The notes below the pieces were generated by a model. The model was not told the DNA's origin. It saw nothing but the letters and a program-made list of their open reading frames with translations, and made no database searches. A program made the position numbers and the translations under genes. A stretch of DNA of 13,739 bases, taken from NCBI GenBank assembly GCA_040004415.1, contig JBDUAY010000119.1, positions 1 through 13,739 on the forward strand, written 5' to 3'. Of this stretch, positions 1 through 7,634 are shown in pieces (positions within the stretch are counted from its first letter, which is position 1; each line of letters opens with the position of its first letter). The DNA is from JACMLD01 sp040004415 (GTDB lineage: Bacteria; Bacteroidota; Bacteroidia; Chitinophagales; Chitinophagaceae).

Positions 1-1550
1 CTGCTGAACTTTATGAAACGAAAACAGTAAGTGCCACCAGGAGCCAGTTGCAATATGCAGGTTTGTATGATCTGAACACCGCTCTTTCACCTGCCAGCGT
101 ACCATTCTCATCTTCAAATGCCGGCGGCTCCAGTCATTGGGGATTGATTTCTTATATAGGGCGATTTAATTACGACTATAAAAAGAAATATTTATTGGAA
201 GCATTAGGCCGCAGGGATGGTTCTTCAAGATTTGATGCAGGATACCAATGGGCAAATTTTTATGGGGTTTCTGGTGGATGGAGAATTTCAGAAGAAGGGT
301 TTATGAAAGGAATTAAACAAATCAGTGAACTGAAAGTGCGTGCCAGTTATGGACAAACAGGCGGCCTTGGGGGTAGTGGTTTGTTAGGCAATTATGATTA
401 TGTATCTACTATTGGCGTTGGTACTGCACTGTTTGGTTCAACACCTGCTTTGCAGAATACTTCATACGTTTCTTCCATTACAACCAACAGCAAAACATGG
501 GAGACAATGAAGAATACCGACATTGCCCTTGAGTTTGGCCTGTTCCAAAATCATCTTACCGGCTATTTTGATTTATTTGAGAAACGAAATATCGGGATGT
601 TAATCAGGCTGGTATATCCAACCGTACTGGGTGGGGCGTCACCTGCTACTAATAGCGGTGATTTAAAAACAACAGGATGGGAAATGGCTGTTGGCTGGAA
701 AGATACAAAAGGCGACTTTACCTATAACCTTGGATTTACCCTTAGTAATTCGAAAAATGTTATTACCTCCTATGCAGGCGCAAATACCTGGGCAGCGGGT
801 AAATACACCACGCCAAGGGAAGGCTATCCATTAAACAGCCTCTATGTGTATAAAACAGACGGTTATTTTAAAACACAGAGCGAAGCAAATGCCTACTACG
901 GTTCTTACGGCGCTTCAGGAAATGCTGGTGGTTACAACGGCATTACAAATACATTTCATCCAGGCGATTTGAAAGTATTGGATCTGGATAAAGATGGCAA
1001 AATAACTGCAACCGGCAATGGTGCAAGCGGTAGTGGAGATACATATTTTTACGGCGATGCAGACCCTCATTATACATTTGGCGTTAACCTTGGTTTACAA
1101 TGGAAAGGATTTGACTTTAGCGCTTTTATCCAGGGGGTTGCCCAATGGAATATCCTTAGAAGCGGGAACGCCAGAGCACCTTTCTTCCGGAGTTATCTTA
1201 ATGTAAATACGAGTTATATTGGCAAAACCTGGACGCCCACCAATACAAACGCAGAATATCCCAGATTATCTTTCGACAACAATATCAACAACTGGAACTG
1301 GCAGTATAACGATGTGAATATCCAGAAGCTGCGTTATGCACGTTTGAAATCACTTACAATTGGTTATACCCTGCCAAAATCCATTTCATCTAAATTTAAA
1401 TCAGACCGTACCAGGATATATTTTTCTGGAAATGATTTGTTTGAAATCACTTCTGTAAAAGATGGTTTTGATCCTGAGCGTGGCGAAAGCTCTGACAATA
1501 GTTATCCTTTTTTCAGGACATGGTCATTTGGATTGAACATTGGTTTTTAA
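1..1550 (+). CDS. SusC/RagA-family TonB-dependent outer-membrane transporter, C-terminal half (5' partial)
   Basis: The frame is open to the left edge (first full codon at base 3), so this is the last 515 or so residues of a protein that is usually about 1000 residues long. Only beta-barrel is present; the signal peptide, carboxypeptidase-like domain, TonB box and plug lie outside the window. Barrel features typical of SusC can be seen: a YKKKYLLEALGRRDGSSRF strand early on, a GDLKVLDLDKDGKI segment (a conserved DxDxDG element of SusC proteins), and an end of GFDPERGESS...YPFFRTWSFGLNIGF with a terminal aromatic residue as expected for an outer-membrane barrel. In this family the protein imports oligosaccharides across the outer membrane under a SusD lid with TonB energy. 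A susD gene starts 26 bp downstream, confirming the pair. A TTG at 48 is internal and is not a start. Confidence 0.95.
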   Translation, partial: AELYETKTVSATRSQLQYAGLYDLNTALSPASVPFSSSNAGGSSHWGLISYIGRFNYDYKKKYLLEALGRRDGSSRFDAGYQWANFYGVSGGWRISEEGFMKGIKQISELKVRASYGQTGGLGGSGLLGNYDYVSTIGVGTALFGSTPALQNTSYVSSITTNSKTWETMKNTDIALEFGLFQNHLTGYFDLFEKRNIGMLIRLVYPTVLGGASPATNSGDLKTTGWEMAVGWKDTKGDFTYNLGFTLSNSKNVITSYAGANTWAAGKYTTPREGYPLNSLYVYKTDGYFKTQSEANAYYGSYGASGNAGGYNGITNTFHPGDLKVLDLDKDGKITATGNGASGSGDTYFYGDADPHYTFGVNLGLQWKGFDFSAFIQGVAQWNILRSGNARAPFFRSYLNVNTSYIGKTWTPTNTNAEYPRLSFDNNINNWNWQYNDVNIQKLRYARLKSLTIGYTLPKSISSKFKSDRTRIYFSGNDLFEITSVKDGFDPERGESSDNSYPFFRTWSFGLNIGF

Positions 1551-1576
1551 TCTTTAACTCAATTAACGATTTTGAT

Positions 1577-3412
1577 ATGAAACAAAAGAAAAATATAATA
1601 TTTATTTTATCCATGGCATTGTTTTTTTGCATGGTTGGTTGTAAAAAAACTTTCCTGGAGCTTGATCCACTGGATGCAGTTACCGAAGCTGCCTATTTTA
1701 CATCGCCTGACCAGTTTAAATCAACGGCCGCCGATTTTTACAACAAGATGATCGGATTCAGACCGGTGAGCAGCAGCAATATTTATACTTTTATGGATTG
1801 GGGCAGCGATCTGTCAGGAGGGTATGGTTGGCCGACAACATTGAGTGCTGGCGATGTTTATTGGAATAATCCATATTCATATATCCGCGCCAACAATATT
1901 TTATTAAAAAAAGGACGCGACTACGCCGGCGCTTATAGCGGTATTCGCCAATACCTGGCTGCGGCTTATTTTTTCAGGGCATGGCACCACTTCTTCCTGT
2001 TAAAAAGATATGGTGGTGTTCCAATAGACACTGTTGTTGTGAATATTAAAAGTCCAGTTTTATACGGCCCCCGTAACAGTCGCTATGAAGTCAGCAAACA
2101 AATATTATTGGATCTCGACAGTGCGATTGCAGGTTTACCACTTGAAGGAAGTATTGCTGCTGTTGATAAAGGACAAGTAAGTCAGCAGGCAGCAAAAGCC
2201 TTTAAAGCAAGGGTTTTATTATATGAAAGCACTTATGAGAAATATGTTTTAAAAGCAACGGATGGTGATGGCGTATCGTCAGGTGCAGGCAGTAATGGGT
2301 ATGATGCAGGTAATGTTAGCAAATACCTGACTGAAGCCGCAAGCCTGGCGTCGCAGGTAATGTCCTATGCGGATTACTCACTTTTTACAGGAGTTGATTC
2401 GCTTAGTTACCGCTACCTGTTTATTTTAGATGATGCTGCATCAAATCCTAAAGGGTTGACAAAAACTGCCAACAAAGAATTTCTTTTATCCAGCAAATAT
2501 GATTTCACCTTGCTCCAGGGAAATGCTAATCTTACGCATACAGGTGCAGGTAGTCTAACCAGGAAGGCCATGGATATGTTTTTGTGTAAGGATGGCCTCC
2601 CATTTTCTGTTTCACCACTGGCGAAAGGTTATAAACTGATGACGGATGAATTTACCAACCGCGAATCAAGGATGACCTGCCTTACGGGTGCACCAAGGCA
2701 AAAATACTGGGGCTTTGGTACAGCTTATGGCGCCAATTATACACTTGCCAATTACCTGACCGTTTTTAACTGGCCTTCAAATATTAATGTTGCCTATCCC
2801 GATTTAACGAATGGGGGTAGCGGTTATGGCAGCCGTAAATTTTCCAGTGAATCTACAAACAGGGCCGATTTACAGGAATCATATGATTATCCGCAAATAC
2901 GTCTGGCTGAAGTATATCTTATTTATGCTGAGGCAAAATGTGAATTGGGAGGTGGAACAATCAGCGATGCCGATTTAAATATTTCCATCAATAAAATTAG
3001 ATCAAGAGCTGGCGCCGCTGCGTTAACCAATGGCTTAATAGCACCTTATCCGTCTTTGACTATGTTGGGTGAAATACGAAGGGAAAGAACATTGGAAATG
3101 CTGAATGAAAATACAAGATTTACGGATCTGTACAGGTGGGGAATTGCCGAACAGGAACTAAACCAGGTACCGGAAGGAATGGTCGTGAATTATAATGGTC
3201 AGCCCACAGAGATTGCTACTTTCACCAATCCATATACCAACCTGCCTTCTTACAAAGCAAGTGCATATCCTTTTGGTGTGGATGCTGCAGACGGTGCATT
3301 AATACTGGCGCTACCTCCAACCACACCACTTACAAAAAAGAATTATTTAAACTCACTTCCACAGGATCAGATTAACCTAAACAGGAAATTACTTCAGAAT
3401 CCCGGCTTCTGA
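1577..3412 (+). CDS. SusD/RagB-family outer-membrane glycan-binding lipoprotein
   Basis: This 611-residue protein is full length for a long SusD. The start is placed at ATG 1577 rather than the upstream in-frame ATG at 1520, because 1520 lies inside susC and only 1577 puts the basic MKQKK stretch and hydrophobic core right at the N-terminus. A lipobox ends in VGC at Cys22, giving a lipidated, surface-exposed protein. The family's usual landmarks follow: FLELDPLDAVTEAAYF after the lipid anchor, the TPR-like helix AAYFFRAWHHFFLLKRYGG with GVPI, IRLAEVYLIYAEA near residue 460 of the mature region, RRERTLEMLNENTRFTDLYRW, and a C-terminal LNRKLLQNPGF. It should cap the adjacent SusC and capture glycan fragments. 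The gene is intact, unlike several of its downstream neighbours. Confidence 0.96.
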   Translation: MKQKKNIIFILSMALFFCMVGCKKTFLELDPLDAVTEAAYFTSPDQFKSTAADFYNKMIGFRPVSSSNIYTFMDWGSDLSGGYGWPTTLSAGDVYWNNPYSYIRANNILLKKGRDYAGAYSGIRQYLAAAYFFRAWHHFFLLKRYGGVPIDTVVVNIKSPVLYGPRNSRYEVSKQILLDLDSAIAGLPLEGSIAAVDKGQVSQQAAKAFKARVLLYESTYEKYVLKATDGDGVSSGAGSNGYDAGNVSKYLTEAASLASQVMSYADYSLFTGVDSLSYRYLFILDDAASNPKGLTKTANKEFLLSSKYDFTLLQGNANLTHTGAGSLTRKAMDMFLCKDGLPFSVSPLAKGYKLMTDEFTNRESRMTCLTGAPRQKYWGFGTAYGANYTLANYLTVFNWPSNINVAYPDLTNGGSGYGSRKFSSESTNRADLQESYDYPQIRLAEVYLIYAEAKCELGGGTISDADLNISINKIRSRAGAAALTNGLIAPYPSLTMLGEIRRERTLEMLNENTRFTDLYRWGIAEQELNQVPEGMVVNYNGQPTEIATFTNPYTNLPSYKASAYPFGVDAADGALILALPPTTPLTKKNYLNSLPQDQINLNRKLLQNPGF

Positions 3413-3460
3413 TAACGAGTAATTGCAATAGTGGTTTTAAAATTCTATTCCTTGTTTCTG

Positions 3461-3513
3461 CGGCGGCCACCATGGAATAAGTTTGGCAGCAGGTTAATGC
3501 CGGAGTGGCCGCC
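3461..3513 (+). other. Long-loop inverted repeat just after susD
   Basis: GGCGGCCAC at 3462-3470 and GTGGCCGCC at 3505-3513 are perfect reverse complements: a 9-bp GC-rich stem in otherwise AT-rich sequence, with a 34-base loop. A T-rich stretch (TATTTTTATTTG) follows directly. It lies 50 bp beyond the susD stop and overlaps the start of the GH28 remnant. Possible roles are a partial terminator or processing hairpin limiting read-through from susCD, or a stabilising 3' end for the susCD mRNA. The loop is long for an intrinsic terminator, so this is only a candidate; chance pairing at a deletion scar is the alternative. Confidence 0.35.
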
Positions 3514-3885
3514 TATTTTTATTTGTACATTAATCGCAGATGGTATCAGTATAAAAATATACGGGTAGACGATTTTCGTAAAGGCCAGTTGCTGAACCGG
3601 CGTGTATTTTTTAACACAAAGTATTGTACTTCCCCCGGTCGCGGTATTGAAAATGTCCTTTTCAAAAACATTGTATTTAATGGCACACATGCCGGCATGT
3701 CTGTTATTGACGGGTATAATGAAGAACGGAAAATAAAAAATATTGTTTTTGAAAACCTGCAAATAAACGGTACTGTTTTATACGATACCATAAAGGGGAA
3801 ACCAGGTTGGTATAAAACGGCTGACCTGGCTGGCATATATGTGGGCAACCATACAGAGGGTGTTGTGTTTAAAAAAACAGAATAG
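3497..3885 (+). pseudogene. Remnant of a GH28-like (polygalacturonase-type) beta-helix protein, C-terminal part only
   Basis: The frame ending at TAA 3885 encodes about 115 residues resembling the last coils of GH28-type right-handed beta-helix enzymes: VFFNTKYCTSPGRGIENVLF, the repeated 'NIVFxN...' coils, AGMSVIDGYNEERKIKNIVF, and GKPGWYKTADLAGIYVG. The N-terminal 300 or so residues, with the signal peptide and catalytic aspartates, are absent: only about 85 bp separate susD from this fragment. The frame also breaks at the A5 run 3553-3557. Before it, the other frame reads ...CTLIADGISIK; adding one A would join it to NIRVDDFRKGQLL, a continuous helix coil. The remnant has no signal peptide and probably makes no active enzyme. 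The identification rests on recalled family motifs; another beta-helix family is possible. The parent gene would fit a uronic-acid-degrading locus. Confidence 0.65.
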
Positions 3886-3929
3886 TAGTCTTGCCGCTAC
3901 TGGGTTTGAATTAACAAATCATTTATCAT

Positions 3930-5963
3930 ATGCGCGTCAATATTGTAACGGCAGTAAAGATATTCTTAGTTGGACTGGTAGTTTTTTTTCCAGTCATTGC
4001 AACATGCCAGGCATTTGTCCATCCTGGTTTATTACATAGCAGGGAAGACCTGGAAAGAATGAAGAAAGCCATAGCCGAAAAACAAGAGCCCATTTATTCA
4101 GGTTATAAATTGTTTATCCAAAACCCCGCTTCACAAAATACGTATAAGATGCAGGGGCCAATGGCGATGGTAGGCAGAAATCCTACTGTTGGACAGGGCA
4201 CTTATGACAATGACGCCAATGCTGCACATCAAAACGCCGTAATGTGGGCCATTACTGGTGAAAAGAACTATGCAGATAAGGCAATAGAAATTATCAATGC
4301 ATGGTCCGCAACTTTAAAATCTATTACCGGCCGTGATGCAGTATTAATGGCGGGTTTAGGTCCTTTTAAAATGGTCAACGCGGCAGAAATCATCCGTTAC
4401 ACCAATGCAGGCTGGTCTGAAGCCGACATCCAAAAAACTGAAAAGCATTTTAAAGACGTGATCTACCCGGTGTTAAAAGATTTCGCACCATTTGCAAATG
4501 GTAACTGGGATGCTGCGGCTATTAAAACAGTGTTGGCAATAGCGGTTTTTTGTAATGACCGGCCTATGTTTGAAAGTGCACTTCGTTATTATGTGGATGG
4601 AAGTGGTAATGGCAGGCTCACTAATTATGTAATTAACGAAGCTGGGCAAATACAGGAGACTGGCCGCGATCAGGGTCATACGCAGCTGGGTATTGGTTTA
4701 CTGGCCGAATGCAGTGAAATAGCCTGGCACCAGGGATTGGACTTGTATGGTTATGCCAATAACCGTTTGCTGAAAGGCTTTGAATACACCGCAAAGTACA
4801 ATCTTAACAATGATGTTCCTTTTGTGCCTGTACTTGATAGAACCGGCAAGTATGAACATTTTGTTCCGTCTGCAATTGGAAGAGGACGCTTACGTGCTGT
4901 GTATGAACAAATCTATTATCATTATGTAAACAGGATGGGTTTGGAAGCGCCATTTACAAAACAGGCAGCAGAAAAAATCCGGCCAGAAGGCCCGGGTCAA
5001 CCCGGAGCTGATCATCCGGGATACGGAACTTTATTTTATTCAAGACCACCACAGCCAGCTTTTAAATGGGTGTTGAATATTGTTCCGGCAGCGCCGGGAG
5101 GCCTGGTTGCAAAAGGCTCATCAACACAAATTACATTAACCTGGATTGCATCTGTTGGGGCAGACAATTATACTGTTAAACGAAGTAGTAAACCAGGTGG
5201 CCCGTATACGGTTATTGCAAAGAAAATCACAACTGCTAATTATACTGACACACAAATTAAGGCGGGTGTTGTTTATTATTATACTGTGTCAGCATCCGAT
5301 GATAAAGGTGAAAGTGCCGGTGCATTTGGAACTGGCATTGCAGCTGGTTTGCCATCCCCCTGGCAACAGGAAGATATTGGAGCTGTAACCGTTCCGGGAT
5401 CAAGTTTTTTCGATGGTTCACAATTCAGGCTGGAAGGATCAGGTTTCGGTGTTGATAGTCTGCGTGATTCATTCAGGTTTACCTGGCTACCATTAAACGG
5501 AGATGGAACCGTAACAGCAAGGCTTTTACCGGAACCGGGTTCGCAATTGTCAGCAATGGGTTTAATGATGCGTGAAGCAAATACAGATGACGCTGCCTTT
5601 GCTTCAATATTAATTTATCCGGGAAGAACAAAACAAATAGAAGCACCTGCCTGGGAGGTAAAATTGCTAACGAGAATCAGAAGCGGTGATAAAACAAGTG
5701 AGATGGCAACCGTAAACCTTTCAGCGCCATCAGTTACCTACGGGCGTTTAACGGGTGCTTACTGGATTCGTTTGCAAAGGAAAGGAAATGTTTTCAGTGC
5801 ATCCGGATCATACGATGGTAAGGAATGGACACGTATTGGGAATGCTGTGGTATCATTAAAGAAAACCTTGTTACTGGGTATCCCTGTTTGTTCTGGTATG
5901 GTGAACAGTACGATTGTACGTTTTGATAATGTGTCTGTCATACAAATGAAAGTAACCAAATAA
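3930..5963 (+). CDS. Secreted polysaccharide lyase, alginate-lyase superfamily (PL38-like?), with Fn3 and C-terminal beta-sandwich domain
   Basis: This is a 677-residue exported protein. The start at ATG 3930 gives a clean signal peptide (hydrophobic core at residues 10-25, likely cut near CQA). Residues 30-380 are helix-rich and match the (alpha/alpha)-toroid alginate-lyase superfamily: FVHPGLLHSREDLERMK, DNDANAAHQNAVMWAITG, FANGNWDAAAIKTVLAI (189-205) and ETGRDQGHTQLGIGLLAE (243-260). The Asn/His/Arg residues in the last two motifs are plausible active-site residues by analogy with PL5-type lyases. Residues 385-470 form a fibronectin type III domain (PGGLVAKGSSTQITLTW ... VVYYYTVSASD). Residues 475-677 look like a DUF1349/concanavalin-like sandwich, with GLMMREANTDDAAFASILI and SYDGKEWTRIG, possibly glycan-binding. 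It would cleave uronic-acid polymers by beta-elimination. PL38 includes glucuronan lyases, which would suit the GH88 enzyme downstream, but the family number is a guess. The next gene starts 6 bp after the stop. Confidence 0.82.
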   Translation: MRVNIVTAVKIFLVGLVVFFPVIATCQAFVHPGLLHSREDLERMKKAIAEKQEPIYSGYKLFIQNPASQNTYKMQGPMAMVGRNPTVGQGTYDNDANAAHQNAVMWAITGEKNYADKAIEIINAWSATLKSITGRDAVLMAGLGPFKMVNAAEIIRYTNAGWSEADIQKTEKHFKDVIYPVLKDFAPFANGNWDAAAIKTVLAIAVFCNDRPMFESALRYYVDGSGNGRLTNYVINEAGQIQETGRDQGHTQLGIGLLAECSEIAWHQGLDLYGYANNRLLKGFEYTAKYNLNNDVPFVPVLDRTGKYEHFVPSAIGRGRLRAVYEQIYYHYVNRMGLEAPFTKQAAEKIRPEGPGQPGADHPGYGTLFYSRPPQPAFKWVLNIVPAAPGGLVAKGSSTQITLTWIASVGADNYTVKRSSKPGGPYTVIAKKITTANYTDTQIKAGVVYYYTVSASDDKGESAGAFGTGIAAGLPSPWQQEDIGAVTVPGSSFFDGSQFRLEGSGFGVDSLRDSFRFTWLPLNGDGTVTARLLPEPGSQLSAMGLMMREANTDDAAFASILIYPGRTKQIEAPAWEVKLLTRIRSGDKTSEMATVNLSAPSVTYGRLTGAYWIRLQRKGNVFSASGSYDGKEWTRIGNAVVSLKKTLLLGIPVCSGMVNSTIVRFDNVSVIQMKVTK

Positions 5964-5969
5964 GAAATT

Positions 5970-6377
5970 ATGACCGGGATTTTCAATAAATATTATTTAA
6001 AAAGGACACTGATTAGTGCCGCCATGCTGTTGTGCACACTAAACGACCAGGCGCAAACAAATCCTTTAAATAGTGTTTATCAGTATGCAGTTAATGTTGG
6101 CAACAGGCAGGCTTACTTATGGATTCCGCCGGGATCAAAATTTGTAAGAGGCGTCATCATCGCATTGTCAAACATGCTTGAACGAAACTGGCTGGAAGAT
6201 CCTATTATTAGAAATACAGCAGCAAAAGAGCAGCTTGGCATTATATGTACAACTATTCCGCCGCGTGCAAAATACCCGGTTAAAGTAACAGTGGTTGCAT
6301 GGCAGTATGGAAAAAGTTCAGCACCAGCTATACAAACGGCAATGCCAGTAGCGCAAATTTTTTATGTGATAAAATGA
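5970..6377 (+). pseudogene. Truncated secreted hydrolase-like protein, probable internal deletion
   Basis: This ORF encodes 135 residues. The N-terminus is a convincing export signal (basic KYYLKR, hydrophobic LISAAMLLCTL, cut near DQAQT), followed by YQYAVNVGNRQAYLWIPPG and a strand GVIIALSNMLERNWLEDP..RNTAAKEQLGII. That layout looks like the start of a secreted alpha/beta-hydrolase or esterase-like protein of the kind found in uronate-related PULs, where some hundreds of residues would normally follow. Here, after about residue 93, it passes straight into KYPVKVTVVAWQYGKSSAP...PVAQIFYVIK, which reads like the last beta strands of a protein. No GxSxG nucleophile motif or catalytic His is present. 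The best reading is an in-frame loss of the middle of the gene. A genuine small secreted protein is the alternative. It sits 6 bp after the lyase and 50 bp before GH88, so it shares their transcript. Confidence 0.5.
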
Positions 6378-6427
6378 TGCCGGGCATTGTTAAGTGCCTG
6401 GTTGTACAGTAACAAAATTATTTTTAC

Positions 6428-7633
6428 ATGAGAAGCATATTAAGTATTTGCGTGGTCCTGGTCTTTAGCGGATTCAGCAGCATCGCCCAACTTAATGTTG
6501 ATAAGCAACTCAGCTATTGTGCTGATCAAACTTCGAAGACACTTGCCACCCTGTATGACTACAATCATATCCCCCGAAGTGTAGCCAACGGTAAAACAAC
6601 CTGGAATATGATAAGTTATGAGGACTGGTGCAGTGGCTTTTGGCCTGGTGTATTGTGGTATGTTTACGAATACACGAAGAGCAATCAAATCAAAAAAGCA
6701 GCAGAAGGTTTTTCGCATTCACTTTTCCGGCTTGCAGATACAGCCGCCATTGATCATGATCTTGGTTTTCAAATCTATTGCAGTATTGGTAATGGTTATC
6801 GTTTAACAGGCGATCTCAACTATAAGAAGGTTTTACTAAAAGCTGCAGATACACTTTCAAAGTTATTTAATCCAAAGGTTGGCACCATTCTCTCCTGGCC
6901 AAGAAAAGTGCCGGGTGTTGACTGGCCTTTGCGGCACAACACTATTATGGACAACATGATCAACCTGGAGTTGTTGTTCTGGGCAGCTAAAAATGGCGGC
7001 GATAGAAGGTTGTATGATATAGCTGTTTCACATGCTGCAACAACTATGAAAAATCAATTCCGGCCTGACTATACTTCTTATCATGTAGTGGTATATGATA
7101 CTGCAACCGGAAAGAAAATAAAAGGTATTACACACCAGGGTTATTCCAATTCTTCTATGTGGGCAAGAGGGCAGAGTTGGGCCATTTATGGATTCACTAT
7201 GGTATATCGTGAAACAAAGGATGAGAAGTTTTTAGACTTTGCACAGAAAGTAACAGATGTTTATCTAAATAAATTACCTGCTGATTTAATTCCTTACTGG
7301 GATTTTGACGCACCTGGTATACCAAATGCGCCACGGGACGCGTCTGCTGCTGCTGTTACTGCATCTGCTTTGCTCGAGCTATCAACTTTTGTAACAAATA
7401 AAGCCAAGGCAAAAATGTACAGGGAGAAAGCTGAACAAATGCTGGTATCACTTTCTTCCGGCCGGTATCAAAGCAGAAATACGAACGATGCTTTTTTATT
7501 ACACAGCACAGGGCATAAACCTAATGGAAGCGAGATAGATGCATCTATTATTTATTCCGACTATTATTATATCGAGGCATTGTTAAGGTTAAAGAAATTG
7601 CAGAATAAGAAAAGTATTTATAAAAATTTATAG
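6428..7633 (+). CDS. GH88 unsaturated glucuronyl hydrolase, exported
   Basis: This 401-residue protein is full length for the family. A signal peptide covers residues 1-20 (cut after SSIA), so it probably acts in the periplasm. The (alpha/alpha)6-barrel motifs of GH88 are in order: WCSGFWPGVLWY (67-78), DHDLGF (109-114), IMDNMINLELLFWAA (173-187), ITHQGYSNSSMWARGQSWA (234-252), and YWDFDAP...APRDASAAA (290-309). Asp111 and Asp175 sit where the two essential aspartates of characterised unsaturated glucuronyl hydrolases (D88 and D149 in the Bacillus enzyme) are expected. The IMDNM motif favours GH88 over GH105. The family hydrates the double bond of the 4,5-unsaturated uronic acid left by a lyase, releasing it as a keto sugar, so it is the natural partner of the lyase at 3930. 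The stop is followed one base later by the GH97 start, suggesting translational coupling. No clear Shine-Dalgarno is seen, as is usual in this phylum. Confidence 0.93.
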   Translation: MRSILSICVVLVFSGFSSIAQLNVDKQLSYCADQTSKTLATLYDYNHIPRSVANGKTTWNMISYEDWCSGFWPGVLWYVYEYTKSNQIKKAAEGFSHSLFRLADTAAIDHDLGFQIYCSIGNGYRLTGDLNYKKVLLKAADTLSKLFNPKVGTILSWPRKVPGVDWPLRHNTIMDNMINLELLFWAAKNGGDRRLYDIAVSHAATTMKNQFRPDYTSYHVVVYDTATGKKIKGITHQGYSNSSMWARGQSWAIYGFTMVYRETKDEKFLDFAQKVTDVYLNKLPADLIPYWDFDAPGIPNAPRDASAAAVTASALLELSTFVTNKAKAKMYREKAEQMLVSLSSGRYQSRNTNDAFLLHSTGHKPNGSEIDASIIYSDYYYIEALLRLKKLQNKKSIYKNL

Positions 7634-7634
7634 T

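Noticed and set aside
48..1550. SusC read as a 500-residue gene starting at TTG 48
   Set aside because: The frame is open through to the left edge and the protein starts inside the barrel, so the TTG is an internal leucine codon.
1520..1576. Upstream start for SusD overlapping susC
   Set aside because: It would put 19 extra residues before the lipoprotein signal; ATG 1577 gives a normal lipobox protein.
3445..3848. Two minus-strand ORFs opposite the GH28 remnant
   Set aside because: Their translations show no domain or signal, while the plus strand has recognisable beta-helix coils. They are complementary-strand shadows.
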